From assembly GCA_051876355.1 (NCBI GenBank), contig JBJEHU010000032.1, forward strand, positions 1-8,954: DNA of 8,954 nt. Reading direction: 5' to 3'. The stretch's first letter is position 1. Every line of letters starts with the position of its first letter. This stretch comes from Olsenella_L sp051876355 (GTDB lineage: Bacteria; Actinomycetota; Coriobacteriia; Coriobacteriales; Atopobiaceae). Shown here piece by piece: positions 1-6,130 of the stretch. The position numbers were made by a program, and so were the translations under genes. The notes below the pieces were generated by a model, which saw only the letters and a list, made by a program, of their open reading frames with translations, did no database searches and had not been told where the DNA came from.

Positions 1-35
1 GAGAGAGGATGCCAGGAATCCTGCAGAAGCATCCC

Positions 36-87
36 AAGATGCGTTATTCGTGCAATTCAGGCACAGAGAAGATGCGTTATCCGTGCA
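36..87. repeat. Two-copy 19-bp direct repeat, 33-bp period
   Basis: The sequence aagatgcgttattcgtgca (36-54) recurs at 69-87 with one change (t to c at the 13th base). The start-to-start distance is 33 bp, close to three helical turns, so both copies would face the same side of the DNA. The 14-bp spacer is not repeated. Because 33 is a multiple of three, a plus-strand reading frame from an ATG at 9 to a TAA at 108-110 shows a peptide repeat (KMRYSC / KMRYPC). The only purine-rich stretch before that ATG abuts it with no spacing, so I do not call a gene. The repeat could be a regulator site for a gene beyond the left edge or a unit of a dispersed intergenic repeat. The repeat itself is plain in the sequence; its role is unknown. 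Confidence 0.75.
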
Positions 88-143
88 GGCGGCAAAGAAA
101 TGCCTCGTAAAGCATGCTGCGAAGAGCGAGCCTGTGCAGCATT

Positions 144-173
144 GATGTGGCTCCCCGGAGGGGGAGCCACATC
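144..173 (-). terminator. Hairpin after the SIS-domain gene
   Basis: A perfect 13-bp inverted repeat, gatgtggctcccc at 144-156 and ggggagccacatc at 161-173, has a 4-base loop. It begins 20 bases past the TGA stop of the minus-strand SIS gene. Read on the minus strand it is followed by AATGCTGC, which is a poor U-tract, so it may act as a weak intrinsic terminator or as a 3' stabilising hairpin. A smaller inverted repeat (atgctgc at 114-120 and gcagcat at 136-142) lies just beyond it. Confidence 0.6.
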
Positions 174-192
174 GTCTTCTCTGAGTCTCGGA

Positions 193-813
193 TCAGGCAA
201 GCTCTTCGTCGAAGGCCCGTGCGTACTGGGTGAAGAGGCGGTCGAAGAAGTAGGTCACGCCGAAGGTTGCATAGATGCGGTGCATTGCGGAACCTTCCTC
301 GGCACCATGGCCGATGGTCAGCACCTCATTGAAGGCGCTGTGGAGATCGGGGTCCTCAGAAGCCGTGACAATCGCCTTGTCGGCACGGCTCTGCTTGATG
401 CGGGCAATCTGGCGCCTTGCAAAGCCGTTCGAGGTTGTGACGACCATCAGGAGATCTGTCGGCATCATCGCGGTCACGAAGTTTATCTCGGGTGAGGACT
501 CGGAAATGAGGCGCACGACCCTGCCCTCTGCGAGCATGGCCTGCTGGAACTCGCGCAGGGCCAGCATCGAGGCATCTGTCGCGAAGATGACGGCGTGCTT
601 CGACTCGTGGAGCGAGGTCACAAGGCGCAGGAGCTTGCCTTCCTCTGCAAGCTTGTCCACCTCGGTGTAGATGCGGTCAAGGTCGCGGTGGAGGTCTCGT
701 CCCTCATCGCGCTCGGCCTTTGCATAGACAAGATAGTGGCGGCGGAGCTCTTCGGTCTGCTCCTCGGTCAGGGACTTCGGCAGCATCTGGATCTTGAATC
801 CGATCTCGCTCAT
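193..813 (-). CDS. SIS-domain protein, RpiR-like but without HTH
   Basis: This 206-residue protein looks like the sugar-isomerase (SIS) half of an RpiR/MurR-type regulator. SIS domains bind phosphosugars. Residues 1-62 are charged and helical. Residues 65-200 show the alternating strand/helix pattern of the fold: a first strand and helix at about 73-92 (HAVIFATDASMLALREF), a second strand ending in a Ser-rich turn at 121-130 (LLMVVTTSNG, where the family usually has S-G-x-T), a strand at 146-151, and a C-terminal segment (GVTYFFDRLFTQYA, 185-198) resembling the family's last helix. RpiR regulators are usually about 280 residues with an N-terminal HTH of about 75; none is visible here. The start is well set: GGGAGG lies 5 bases before the ATG, and a hairpin separates the gene from glgB upstream, so the HTH has not merely been missed. 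It may be a non-DNA-binding sensor or a diverged regulator. The family call rests on pattern, not alignment. Confidence 0.6.
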   Translation of the reverse strand: MSEIGFKIQMLPKSLTEEQTEELRRHYLVYAKAERDEGRDLHRDLDRIYTEVDKLAEEGKLLRLVTSLHESKHAVIFATDASMLALREFQQAMLAEGRVVRLISESSPEINFVTAMMPTDLLMVVTTSNGFARRQIARIKQSRADKAIVTASEDPDLHSAFNEVLTIGHGAEEGSAMHRIYATFGVTYFFDRLFTQYARAFDEELA

Positions 814-840
814 GGGAACCTCCCAGATATGGCAGGAATG

Positions 841-868
841 AAGCAGCCGCCCCGAGAGGCGGCTGCTT
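841..868 (-). terminator. Hairpin terminator after glgB
   Basis: An 11-bp perfect stem, aagcagccgcc at 841-851 and ggcggctgctt at 858-868, has a 6-base loop. It starts 50 bases beyond the glgB stop and 28 bases before the SIS gene start. On the minus strand the stem ends in CTT followed by CATTCC, so the U-tract is short. It probably ends or attenuates glgB transcription, and some read-through into the SIS gene is possible. Confidence 0.65.
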
Positions 869-918
869 TCAGTCTAATATGTGTCTGTTTCCAGAACGCT
901 GCTCTTTCGGCTGGGCGT

Positions 919-2739
919 CTAAGCCTTCTTCTGAGCGGATGGTGCATCTACAAGAAGAAGGATGCTTGCGAATGGCGGCAGGTCTGCTGTGATCTTGCCG
1001 GTCTCAGAATCGAAGGCGATCTTTGCCGTATCGTCTGGGGTCGTGCCGCCGAAGCGCTCCCAGTCGGAGTCGAGGATGACCGTAGCAGTCTTCGCATCGG
1101 GCAGGGGCACGACATAGTCCCTCTGCTCGGCGCCGCTGAAGTTCATGAGGGCAACGACGCGCTCGCCGTCCTTGCTCCTGCGCTCGATCGAGTAGCAGAC
1201 CCTCGTTGTCGAGGCAACGTCGAGCCACTGGAAGCCCTTCTGCTCGTAGTCGCCCTCCCAGAAGGCAGGATGCTCGAGGTAGAGATGGTTCAGGGCACAG
1301 CAGAAGTGATAGAACCCATCGTGGATCGGGTAGGAGCGCAGGAACCAGTCCTGCTCGCGCTTCTCGTCCCATTCGCGCAGCTGAGCGATTTCGGAACCCA
1401 TGAAGTTCAGCTTCTTGCCGGGGTGGATCATCATGTAGAGATAGAGCGAGCGTGCCTGCGGGAACTTCTTGTCGTAGTCGCCCCACATCTTCTGGGCAAC
1501 CGTTGCCTTGCCGTGGACGTTCTCGTCATGGGAGAGCGGCAGCAGATATCTCTCGTTGTAGTAGTACATCATCGAGAAGCTCAGCTTGTGGTAGTTGCCG
1601 GCACGGAAGTAGGGGTCGGTCTGGAAGAAGCTCAATGTGTCGTGCATCCAGCCCATGTCCCACTTGTAGTCGAAGCCGAGGCCGCCCTCGGACGCCGGCT
1701 TCGTCGTGCCGGCAAAGTTCGTCGAGTCCTCGGCTACGAGGAAGGAGCCCTTGTTGAGGTTCTTGACGCCGGCATTCATCTTGCGGACGAAGGCGACAGC
1801 GTCGTTGTTCACGCCTCTGGCCTCGTCGCCCTGCCAGTAGATGATGCGGGAGATGGCATCCATGCGCAGGCCGTCGAAGTGGTAGCAGCCGAGCCAGAAG
1901 TTCGCAGAGGACTGCATGAAGCTCCTCGACTCGCCACGGGAGTACATGAAGTTGTGCGATCCCCACTCGGAGACGCCGACGGCGTCATTCGGATACTCGA
2001 AGAGCGGCGTGCCGTCGTAGTCGGCCAGGCCATAGGGGTCTGTCGCGAAGTGTACCGGCACGATATCAAGTATGCAGCCGATGCCTGCCTGGTGGAGGGC
2101 ATCGACAAGTTCCATGAGCTGCTGCGGGTTGCCGTAGCGCGAGGTCGGGCTGAAGAAGCCGGTCGGCTGGTAGCCCCAGGAGCCGTCGAACGGATACTCG
2201 TTCAAGGGCATGAATTCGACGTAGTTGAAGCCTGCTTCCGTGAGGTATTTCACGAGCGGCTCTGCAAGCTCGTCGTAGCGGTACCAGTCCTTCGGATCGT
2301 CAGAGGGCTCGTCTCCCGACTTCTTCCTCCAGGAGCCCATATGCATCTCGTAGATGTTCATGGGGCCGTCCACGCGGTTTGTCCGCTTCTTCATCCAGTC
2401 CTGGTCGTGCCAGGTATAGGAGAGGTCCCAGACGATCGAGCGATGGTCCGGACGGAGCTCCATCTCGTAGCCGTAGGGATCGGCGTGGTTCACGGTCCTT
2501 CCGCCGTGGGTTATCGCGAACTCATAGGGGGTGCCTGCTTCGGCGCCCTTCACGAAGACCTCCCAGAAGTTGCCATCCTCGATCTTGTTCATCGGGATGT
2601 GCCTGCCGTCGAGCACGAGGTCTATCGACTCTGCGGCGGGAGCGAACGTGCGGAACGTCACGCCTCCGAGGACAAGGTGCGCACCCAGATATTCATGTGC
2701 GAAGTACTCGTTGCCTACATAGAAGTCATAGGTCTTCAT
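919..2739 (-). CDS. glgB: 1,4-alpha-glucan branching enzyme (GH13)
   Basis: GlgB cleaves an alpha-1,4 glucan chain and rejoins it in an alpha-1,6 linkage, creating branches in cytoplasmic glycogen. The 606-residue protein has an N-terminal CBM48-like beta domain (about 25-85, GVTFRTFAPAAESIDLV), a GH13 barrel and a C-terminal beta domain (about 505-600). Family motifs are clear: EMHMGSW (131-137), EYPFDGSWGYQPTGFFSPTS (181-200), region I DIVPVHF (225-231), region II GLRMDAIS with nucleophile Asp294, region III VAEDS with acid/base Glu337, region IV LSHDENVHGK with Asp405, and MGSEIAQLREW (447-457). It is shorter than the about 730-residue enzymes because it lacks the extra N-terminal module. 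Region I has Ile where GlgB commonly has Trp. The ATG at 2739 is preferred: AAGGAG lies 7 bases upstream on the minus strand and the protein begins MKTYDFYVGNEYF. A 14-residue extension to 2781 has no such site. No other glycogen gene lies nearby. Confidence 0.95.
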   Translation of the reverse strand: MKTYDFYVGNEYFAHEYLGAHLVLGGVTFRTFAPAAESIDLVLDGRHIPMNKIEDGNFWEVFVKGAEAGTPYEFAITHGGRTVNHADPYGYEMELRPDHRSIVWDLSYTWHDQDWMKKRTNRVDGPMNIYEMHMGSWRKKSGDEPSDDPKDWYRYDELAEPLVKYLTEAGFNYVEFMPLNEYPFDGSWGYQPTGFFSPTSRYGNPQQLMELVDALHQAGIGCILDIVPVHFATDPYGLADYDGTPLFEYPNDAVGVSEWGSHNFMYSRGESRSFMQSSANFWLGCYHFDGLRMDAISRIIYWQGDEARGVNNDAVAFVRKMNAGVKNLNKGSFLVAEDSTNFAGTTKPASEGGLGFDYKWDMGWMHDTLSFFQTDPYFRAGNYHKLSFSMMYYYNERYLLPLSHDENVHGKATVAQKMWGDYDKKFPQARSLYLYMMIHPGKKLNFMGSEIAQLREWDEKREQDWFLRSYPIHDGFYHFCCALNHLYLEHPAFWEGDYEQKGFQWLDVASTTRVCYSIERRSKDGERVVALMNFSGAEQRDYVVPLPDAKTATVILDSDWERFGGTTPDDTAKIAFDSETGKITADLPPFASILLLVDAPSAQKKA

Positions 2740-2770
2740 CTGCCAGCTCCTTCGGGCACCGTTTTCTTGG

Positions 2771-2788
2771 CCGATGCTCAAGCATCGG
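2771..2788 (-). promoter_or_regulatory. 8-2-8 inverted repeat in the glgB leader
   Basis: The 18-bp dyad ccgatgctcaagcatcgg has two perfect 8-base arms around a 2-base centre and lies 31 bases upstream of the glgB ATG. Neither strand follows it with a T-run, so a terminator is unlikely. The form suits a dimeric repressor operator, such as a LacI-type sugar regulator, or a short mRNA hairpin. I found no convincing -35/-10 pair for glgB, so the position relative to transcription start is unknown. Confidence 0.4.
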
Positions 2789-2816
2789 AAATGTTCTGTA
2801 CAAGTTAAGAATAGGA

Positions 2817-2918
2817 CATCTGTCAGAGAGCGGTGAGGCTCCTCGGCTTGAGGGCTGGCTCATGCCGCAGACGGGCATGGTAACAGATGCATTGCTCAGG
2901 GGGACGTTACCGCGCATC
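2817..2918 (+). promoter_or_regulatory. Possible structured leader upstream of patB
   Basis: CATCTGT (2817-2823) can pair with ACAGATG (2883-2889), closing a domain that contains a CATGCC/GGCATG hairpin (2861-2866 with 2874-2879). Two other pairings compete with the closing stem: GGTAAC (2879-2884) with GTTACC (2906-2911), and GATGC (2886-2890) with GCATC (2914-2918). Mutually exclusive helices ahead of an amino-acid metabolism gene are what a riboswitch or attenuator would show. However, helices this short arise easily by chance in GC-rich DNA, and no known riboswitch class signature fits. A -10-like AAGAAT at 2807-2812 would start transcription near 2818, but it lacks a good -35. This is a speculative call. 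Confidence 0.25.
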
Positions 2919-2975
2919 CTGGCTGGTGGTTCGAGTCATTTGGACTACAGTTAGACACATATGAAGAAGCGGGCA

Positions 2976-2989
2976 CTGCCTGCAGGCAG
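2976..2989 (+). promoter_or_regulatory. 14-bp perfect palindrome beside the patB RBS
   Basis: CTGCCTGCAGGCAG is fully self-complementary and ends one or two bases before the patB ribosome site (AAAGGA at 2990-2995, 6 bases from the ATG). Bound by a protein or folded in mRNA, it could affect transcription or translation of the patB-proC operon. No partner regulator is evident. Confidence 0.35.
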
Positions 2990-3001
2990 AAAGGACAATC
3001 A

Positions 3002-4204
3002 ATGCAGTTCGACTACACCACGCTCCCGGAGCGTGCTGGATACGATGCAATAGCGGTTGATGCGCTCGGAGAGCCGGGGGCGCCAGGCGCTCCGAAGGAG
3101 GGCTTCGATGCCATCCCCATGTGGGTGGCAGACATGAACTTCAATGCCCCTTCCTGCATCACCGATGCGATTGCAGAGCGCCTGAAGCACCCCACGTTCG
3201 GCTACTTCGAGCCGAGGGATGAGTACTTCGATGCGATCATCCGCTGGCAGAAGGAAAGAAACGGCGTAGAAGGTCTCACGAAGGAGGACATCGGCTACGA
3301 GAACGGCGTGCTCGGCGGCGTCGTCTCTGCGCTCGAAGCCTTCAGCTCTCCTGGAGATGCCATCCTCGTGCACAACCCGACCTACATCGGCTTCACGGGC
3401 TCGATCGAGCGTGCCGGCAGGCGCATCGTCCACTCTGCGCTCAAGCGCGACGAGGACGGCGTCTGGCGCATGGACTATGAGGACATGGCAAGAAAGATCG
3501 AGGAGAACAAGATTCACCTCGTCGTCTTCTGCAACCCGCACAACCCCTGTGGCCGTGTCTGGACGAGGGAGGAGCTCGAAGCGGCGAATGCGGTCTATGC
3601 TGCGCATGACTGCATCGTGCTCTCGGATGAGATCTGGAGCGACCTCATCCTTCCGGGCCACAAGCATATTCCGTACCAGTCCATCAATGAGGATGCAAAG
3701 AAGCGCACGATCGCCTTCTATGCGCCGAGCAAGACGTTCAGCCTTGCGGGTCTTGTGGGCTCCTACCACATCGTCTATGACAGCTACCTCCGTGACCGCC
3801 TTGTCGCGGCAAGCACGCGCACGCACTACAACGAGATGAACGTGCTTTCCATGTATGCGGCAATCGGTGCCTTCTCCGAGGAAGGCGCTGCCTGGCTCGA
3901 TGGCCTGCTTCCGGTGCTCGACGCGAATGTCGATGTCGCCGTGAAGCATCTCTCTGCCCACAAGGGCGTGGAATTCTTCCGTCCGGAGGGCACCTACATG
4001 CTCTTCCTCGACTGCGCAGGCTGGTGCAAGGAGCACAATGTCTCGATCGACGAGCTGCAGCGCAAGGGATGGGATGTGGGTGTCGCCTGGCAGGATGGGC
4101 GTCCGTTCCAGGCAGGGGACACGATTCGCATGAACCTCGCGCTTCCGACCGCACGTGTCGAGGAGGCCTTCGACCGCCTCGACCGCTACGTCTTCGCAGA
4201 GTAG
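3002..4204 (+). CDS. patB: MalY/PatB-type PLP aminotransferase / C-S beta-lyase
   Basis: This 400-residue fold-type I PLP enzyme belongs to the MalY/PatB group, whose members cleave cystathionine or related C-S bonds (releasing a thiol or sulfide, pyruvate and ammonia) and may also act as aminotransferases. Family features in order: PMWVADMNFNAP (39-50), FGYFEPRDEYFDAI (66-79), CNPHNPCGRVW (177-187) around the PLP-binding Asn, SDEIWSDL (208-215) with the PLP-ring Asp209, FYAPSKTFSLAGL (239-251) with Schiff-base Lys244, and RMNLALP (376-382) with the carboxylate-binding Arg376. The N-terminus is odd: where relatives have an R-x-x-T...KWD stretch, this protein has a longer Gly/Pro-rich loop, GEPGAPGAPKEG (23-34), so substrate preference may differ. 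The ATG follows AAAGGA by 6 bases. proC starts 30 bp downstream on the same strand with its own RBS, suggesting one operon. The family is certain; lyase versus aminotransferase is not settled by sequence. Confidence 0.9.
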   Translation: MQFDYTTLPERAGYDAIAVDALGEPGAPGAPKEGFDAIPMWVADMNFNAPSCITDAIAERLKHPTFGYFEPRDEYFDAIIRWQKERNGVEGLTKEDIGYENGVLGGVVSALEAFSSPGDAILVHNPTYIGFTGSIERAGRRIVHSALKRDEDGVWRMDYEDMARKIEENKIHLVVFCNPHNPCGRVWTREELEAANAVYAAHDCIVLSDEIWSDLILPGHKHIPYQSINEDAKKRTIAFYAPSKTFSLAGLVGSYHIVYDSYLRDRLVAASTRTHYNEMNVLSMYAAIGAFSEEGAAWLDGLLPVLDANVDVAVKHLSAHKGVEFFRPEGTYMLFLDCAGWCKEHNVSIDELQRKGWDVGVAWQDGRPFQAGDTIRMNLALPTARVEEAFDRLDRYVFAE

Positions 4205-4234
4205 CTTTTTGAGTCTCTCCAGAAAGGGGACGCA

Positions 4235-5014
4235 ATGGAAAATCTCGGCTTCATCGGCATGGGCAACATGGCGCAGGCGCTTGCCCAGGGCTTCATCGCA
4301 TCGGGCGCGCTCGCAAAGGAGCATGTCTTTGCGTTCGCCCCGCATCAGGACAAGCTCAAGAAGACCGCCGAGCGTATCGGCTTCCAGCCGGTCGCCACGC
4401 TTGCAGATCTTGCCGCTGCCGCAGATACGCTCGTTATGGCATGCAAGCCATACCAGATCGAGGGCGTGCTGGCCGAGCTCGGCGATGCGCTTTCCGGCAA
4501 GGCACTCGTCTCCATCGCTGCGGGCTGGGATTTCGCGCGCTATGAGAAGGTGCTGCCTTCCGGCGTCCGCTTCCAGTTCGTTATGCCCAACACCCCTGCC
4601 ATGGTCGGGGAGGGCGTGCTCCTCTTCGAGGAGACGACGAGCCTAGAGCCTGCTGAGCGCAAGGCCCTCATGGATCTCTTCGCGACGGTCGGCGTCGTAG
4701 AGGAGGTGCCGAGCTCGCTCATGGCAGCAGCGGGGACGGTCACGGGCTGCGGACCGGCATTTGTCGACCTCATGATCGAAGCCTACGCCGATGCAGCCGT
4801 GAAGTACGGGGTGCCCCGTGAGCAGGCCTATGCGCTCGTGGCGCAGATGGTGAAGGGCTCGGCAGCCCTGGCCCTCGAGACGAAGGAGCAGCCGGGGGTA
4901 CTCAAGGATGCGGTCTGCTCGCCGGGAGGCACGACAATCAGGGGCGTCTGCTCGCTTGAGGAGGACGGCTTCCGTGCGGCTTGCATCCATTCGATCGATG
5001 CAATACTCGAGTAG
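4235..5014 (+). CDS. proC: Pyrroline-5-carboxylate reductase
   Basis: ProC reduces 1-pyrroline-5-carboxylate to L-proline with NAD(P)H, the last step of proline synthesis in the cytoplasm. The 259-residue length is typical. An N-terminal Rossmann domain opens with GFIGMGNMAQA (5-15), followed by MACKPYQI (68-75) and MPNTPAMVGEG (117-127). The C-terminal helical dimerisation domain carries TVTGCGPAFV (168-177), where Cys replaces the usual second Ser of SGSGPAF, and the family signature DAVCSPGGTTIRGV (225-238). AAAGGGG lies about 5 bases before the ATG. The gene sits 30 bp after patB and is followed by a strong hairpin, so it closes a two-gene operon. No proA or proB is in the window. Confidence 0.96.
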   Translation: MENLGFIGMGNMAQALAQGFIASGALAKEHVFAFAPHQDKLKKTAERIGFQPVATLADLAAAADTLVMACKPYQIEGVLAELGDALSGKALVSIAAGWDFARYEKVLPSGVRFQFVMPNTPAMVGEGVLLFEETTSLEPAERKALMDLFATVGVVEEVPSSLMAAAGTVTGCGPAFVDLMIEAYADAAVKYGVPREQAYALVAQMVKGSAALALETKEQPGVLKDAVCSPGGTTIRGVCSLEEDGFRAACIHSIDAILE

Positions 5015-5040
5015 CGAGTCCAGAGCACAAGAGACAGTAG

Positions 5041-5074
5041 AAGCGGCACAGGGAAATGGCTCCCTGTGCCGCTT
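5041..5074 (+). terminator. Convergent terminator between proC and the CPBP gene
   Basis: A 14-bp perfect stem, aagcggcacaggga at 5041-5054 and tccctgtgccgctt at 5061-5074, has a 6-base loop. On the plus strand it ends in CTTTCTCAT, giving a short U-tract 26 bases after the proC stop. It also lies 21 bases past the stop of the opposing CPBP gene, so it probably serves both strands, better on the plus strand. Confidence 0.85.
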
Positions 5075-5094
5075 TCTCATAGGCAGCGCTTCTG

Positions 5095-6108
5095 TCAGGA
5101 AGCAGAAGAGGCTGCTTCTTCCTTCCAGATATTGTTGTCTGGCCCAAGATCGTGCCTTCTGGCATAGAGGATGAGCGCCACGCAGGCAACGGCGAATATG
5201 ATGCCGCAGAGGGGCGAGGCCTCGATACCGAAGATGGGATCATAGGCAAAGCCGGCCTGAGGCGTCGTTCCGGAGGCGAGGCCGAAGAGCACGAACGGCG
5301 TCGCGTAGCCGGAATTCGGAAGGCCGAAGAGCACGGCCTGCGTGAAGTTCCAGCCGGTGTGGCATCCGAACGCCGCCCAGGGGCTTCGGAACCGCGCCAC
5401 CAAAAGACAGAAGAGGACGCCTATCAGGAAGATGTTGAGGCAGGACACGAAGCTTGCGCCCCGGTTCGTGAGGTGGAGAAGGGCGAAGAGGGCAGAGGAC
5501 AGGATAATGGAAAGGGCTGGGCTTCTTGTAGTCCTGAGCGTCCACTCATAGAGGTAGCAGCGGACGGCAAGCTCTTCTGCCGATGACTGGATGAAGACGC
5601 AGACGAAGACAAGGATGAGGCCCAGAAAATCCACGCCGATGAAGGAGAGCTGGATCGATTCCGAAAGGGCCGCAGCAAGGATGCAGATGCCATTGAGCGC
5701 GAAGCCAAGGCCGAGACCCAAGACAAGGCCTCTCAGGGTGTTTCCGCCATAGCCTGGCCTCAGAACCTTGAGAATTGGGCGCGAGGTCTTCGAGACTGCC
5801 ATATAGAGGAGAAAAGCTGCCCAGATGCCCAGATGGGGAAGGTAGCGGACTGCGGTATAGATGATGCTTGCCCAGGAGATGCTGTAGCCTGCTCCTGGCG
5901 CCGGAAGGCCGAGCACGGTGGGATTTCCTGCCTTGATGGCATCCCACATGAGGCTCATGCTGTCGCCTGATACGAGCCCATAGAGGGCGCCTGCGATGGC
6001 AGGGACAAGTATTGAGCCGATGAGGCTTCCTGCGAGGATGAGTGCAAGGGCCCAGAGATAGCTGCCGGCAAGGCCGAGGATGTCCCGGGCGGAGATGTTC
6101 CTGTCCAT
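5095..6108 (-). CDS. CPBP-family intramembrane metalloprotease-like protein
   Basis: This is a 337-residue multi-pass membrane protein of the CPBP (Abi/CAAX protease-like) family. All three family motifs are intact: EELAVR (178-183) with the paired glutamates and Arg, FALLH (208-212), and HTGWN (250-254). These residues line the active site in the Rce1-type glutamate protease fold, so catalysis is plausible. Hydrophobic segments fall at about 13-38, 80-104, 127-148, 157-175, 197-213, 220-238 and 300-317. A hydrophilic tail (318-337) ends the protein. The start is ATG with AGGGGAG about 9 bases upstream. It begins 22 bp after the DUF1700 stop, so it is most likely the third gene of the padR operon. 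In bacteria such proteins are linked to bacteriocin self-immunity, peptide processing or membrane signalling; the substrate here is unknown. No signal sequence other than the first membrane helix is visible. Confidence 0.85.
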   Translation of the reverse strand: MDRNISARDILGLAGSYLWALALILAGSLIGSILVPAIAGALYGLVSGDSMSLMWDAIKAGNPTVLGLPAPGAGYSISWASIIYTAVRYLPHLGIWAAFLLYMAVSKTSRPILKVLRPGYGGNTLRGLVLGLGLGFALNGICILAAALSESIQLSFIGVDFLGLILVFVCVFIQSSAEELAVRCYLYEWTLRTTRSPALSIILSSALFALLHLTNRGASFVSCLNIFLIGVLFCLLVARFRSPWAAFGCHTGWNFTQAVLFGLPNSGYATPFVLFGLASGTTPQAGFAYDPIFGIEASPLCGIIFAVACVALILYARRHDLGPDNNIWKEEAASSAS

Positions 6109-6130
6109 GGAAGGCTGCTCCCCTTGGTTC

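Noticed and set aside
44..86. DnaA-box-like TTATTCGTG / TTATCCGTG in the left-edge repeats
   Set aside because: Three or more mismatches to TTATCCACA and only two copies; no origin-associated genes are in view.
9..110. 33-codon plus-strand ORF spanning the left-edge repeats
   Set aside because: The purine-rich stretch touches the ATG with no spacer, and the repeated peptide is explained by the DNA repeat. It is reported only as part of the repeat.
919..2739. Alternative identity of glgB as maltooligosyltrehalose trehalohydrolase or isoamylase
   Set aside because: The EYPFDGSWGYQPTG, LSHDENVHGK and MGSEIAQ-REW motifs are specific to branching enzymes.
595..2808. Very long plus-strand open frame (737 codons) over glgB and the SIS gene
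   Set aside because: It is antisense to two well-supported genes with motifs and ribosome sites. Its composition is the mirror image of GC-rich coding DNA and it shows no family features.
2897..2914. T-box-like string (AGGG...TTACCGCG) upstream of patB
   Set aside because: The consensus AGGGTGGNACCGCG is not met: extra bases lie between AGGG and ACCGCG, and the UGGN bulge that pairs with tRNA is missing. There is too little upstream sequence for a recognisable stem I and specifier loop.
2999..4345. Minus-strand open frame of 448 codons over patB
   Set aside because: It lies fully antisense to patB, whose catalytic motifs and RBS are clear. It has no recognisable domain.
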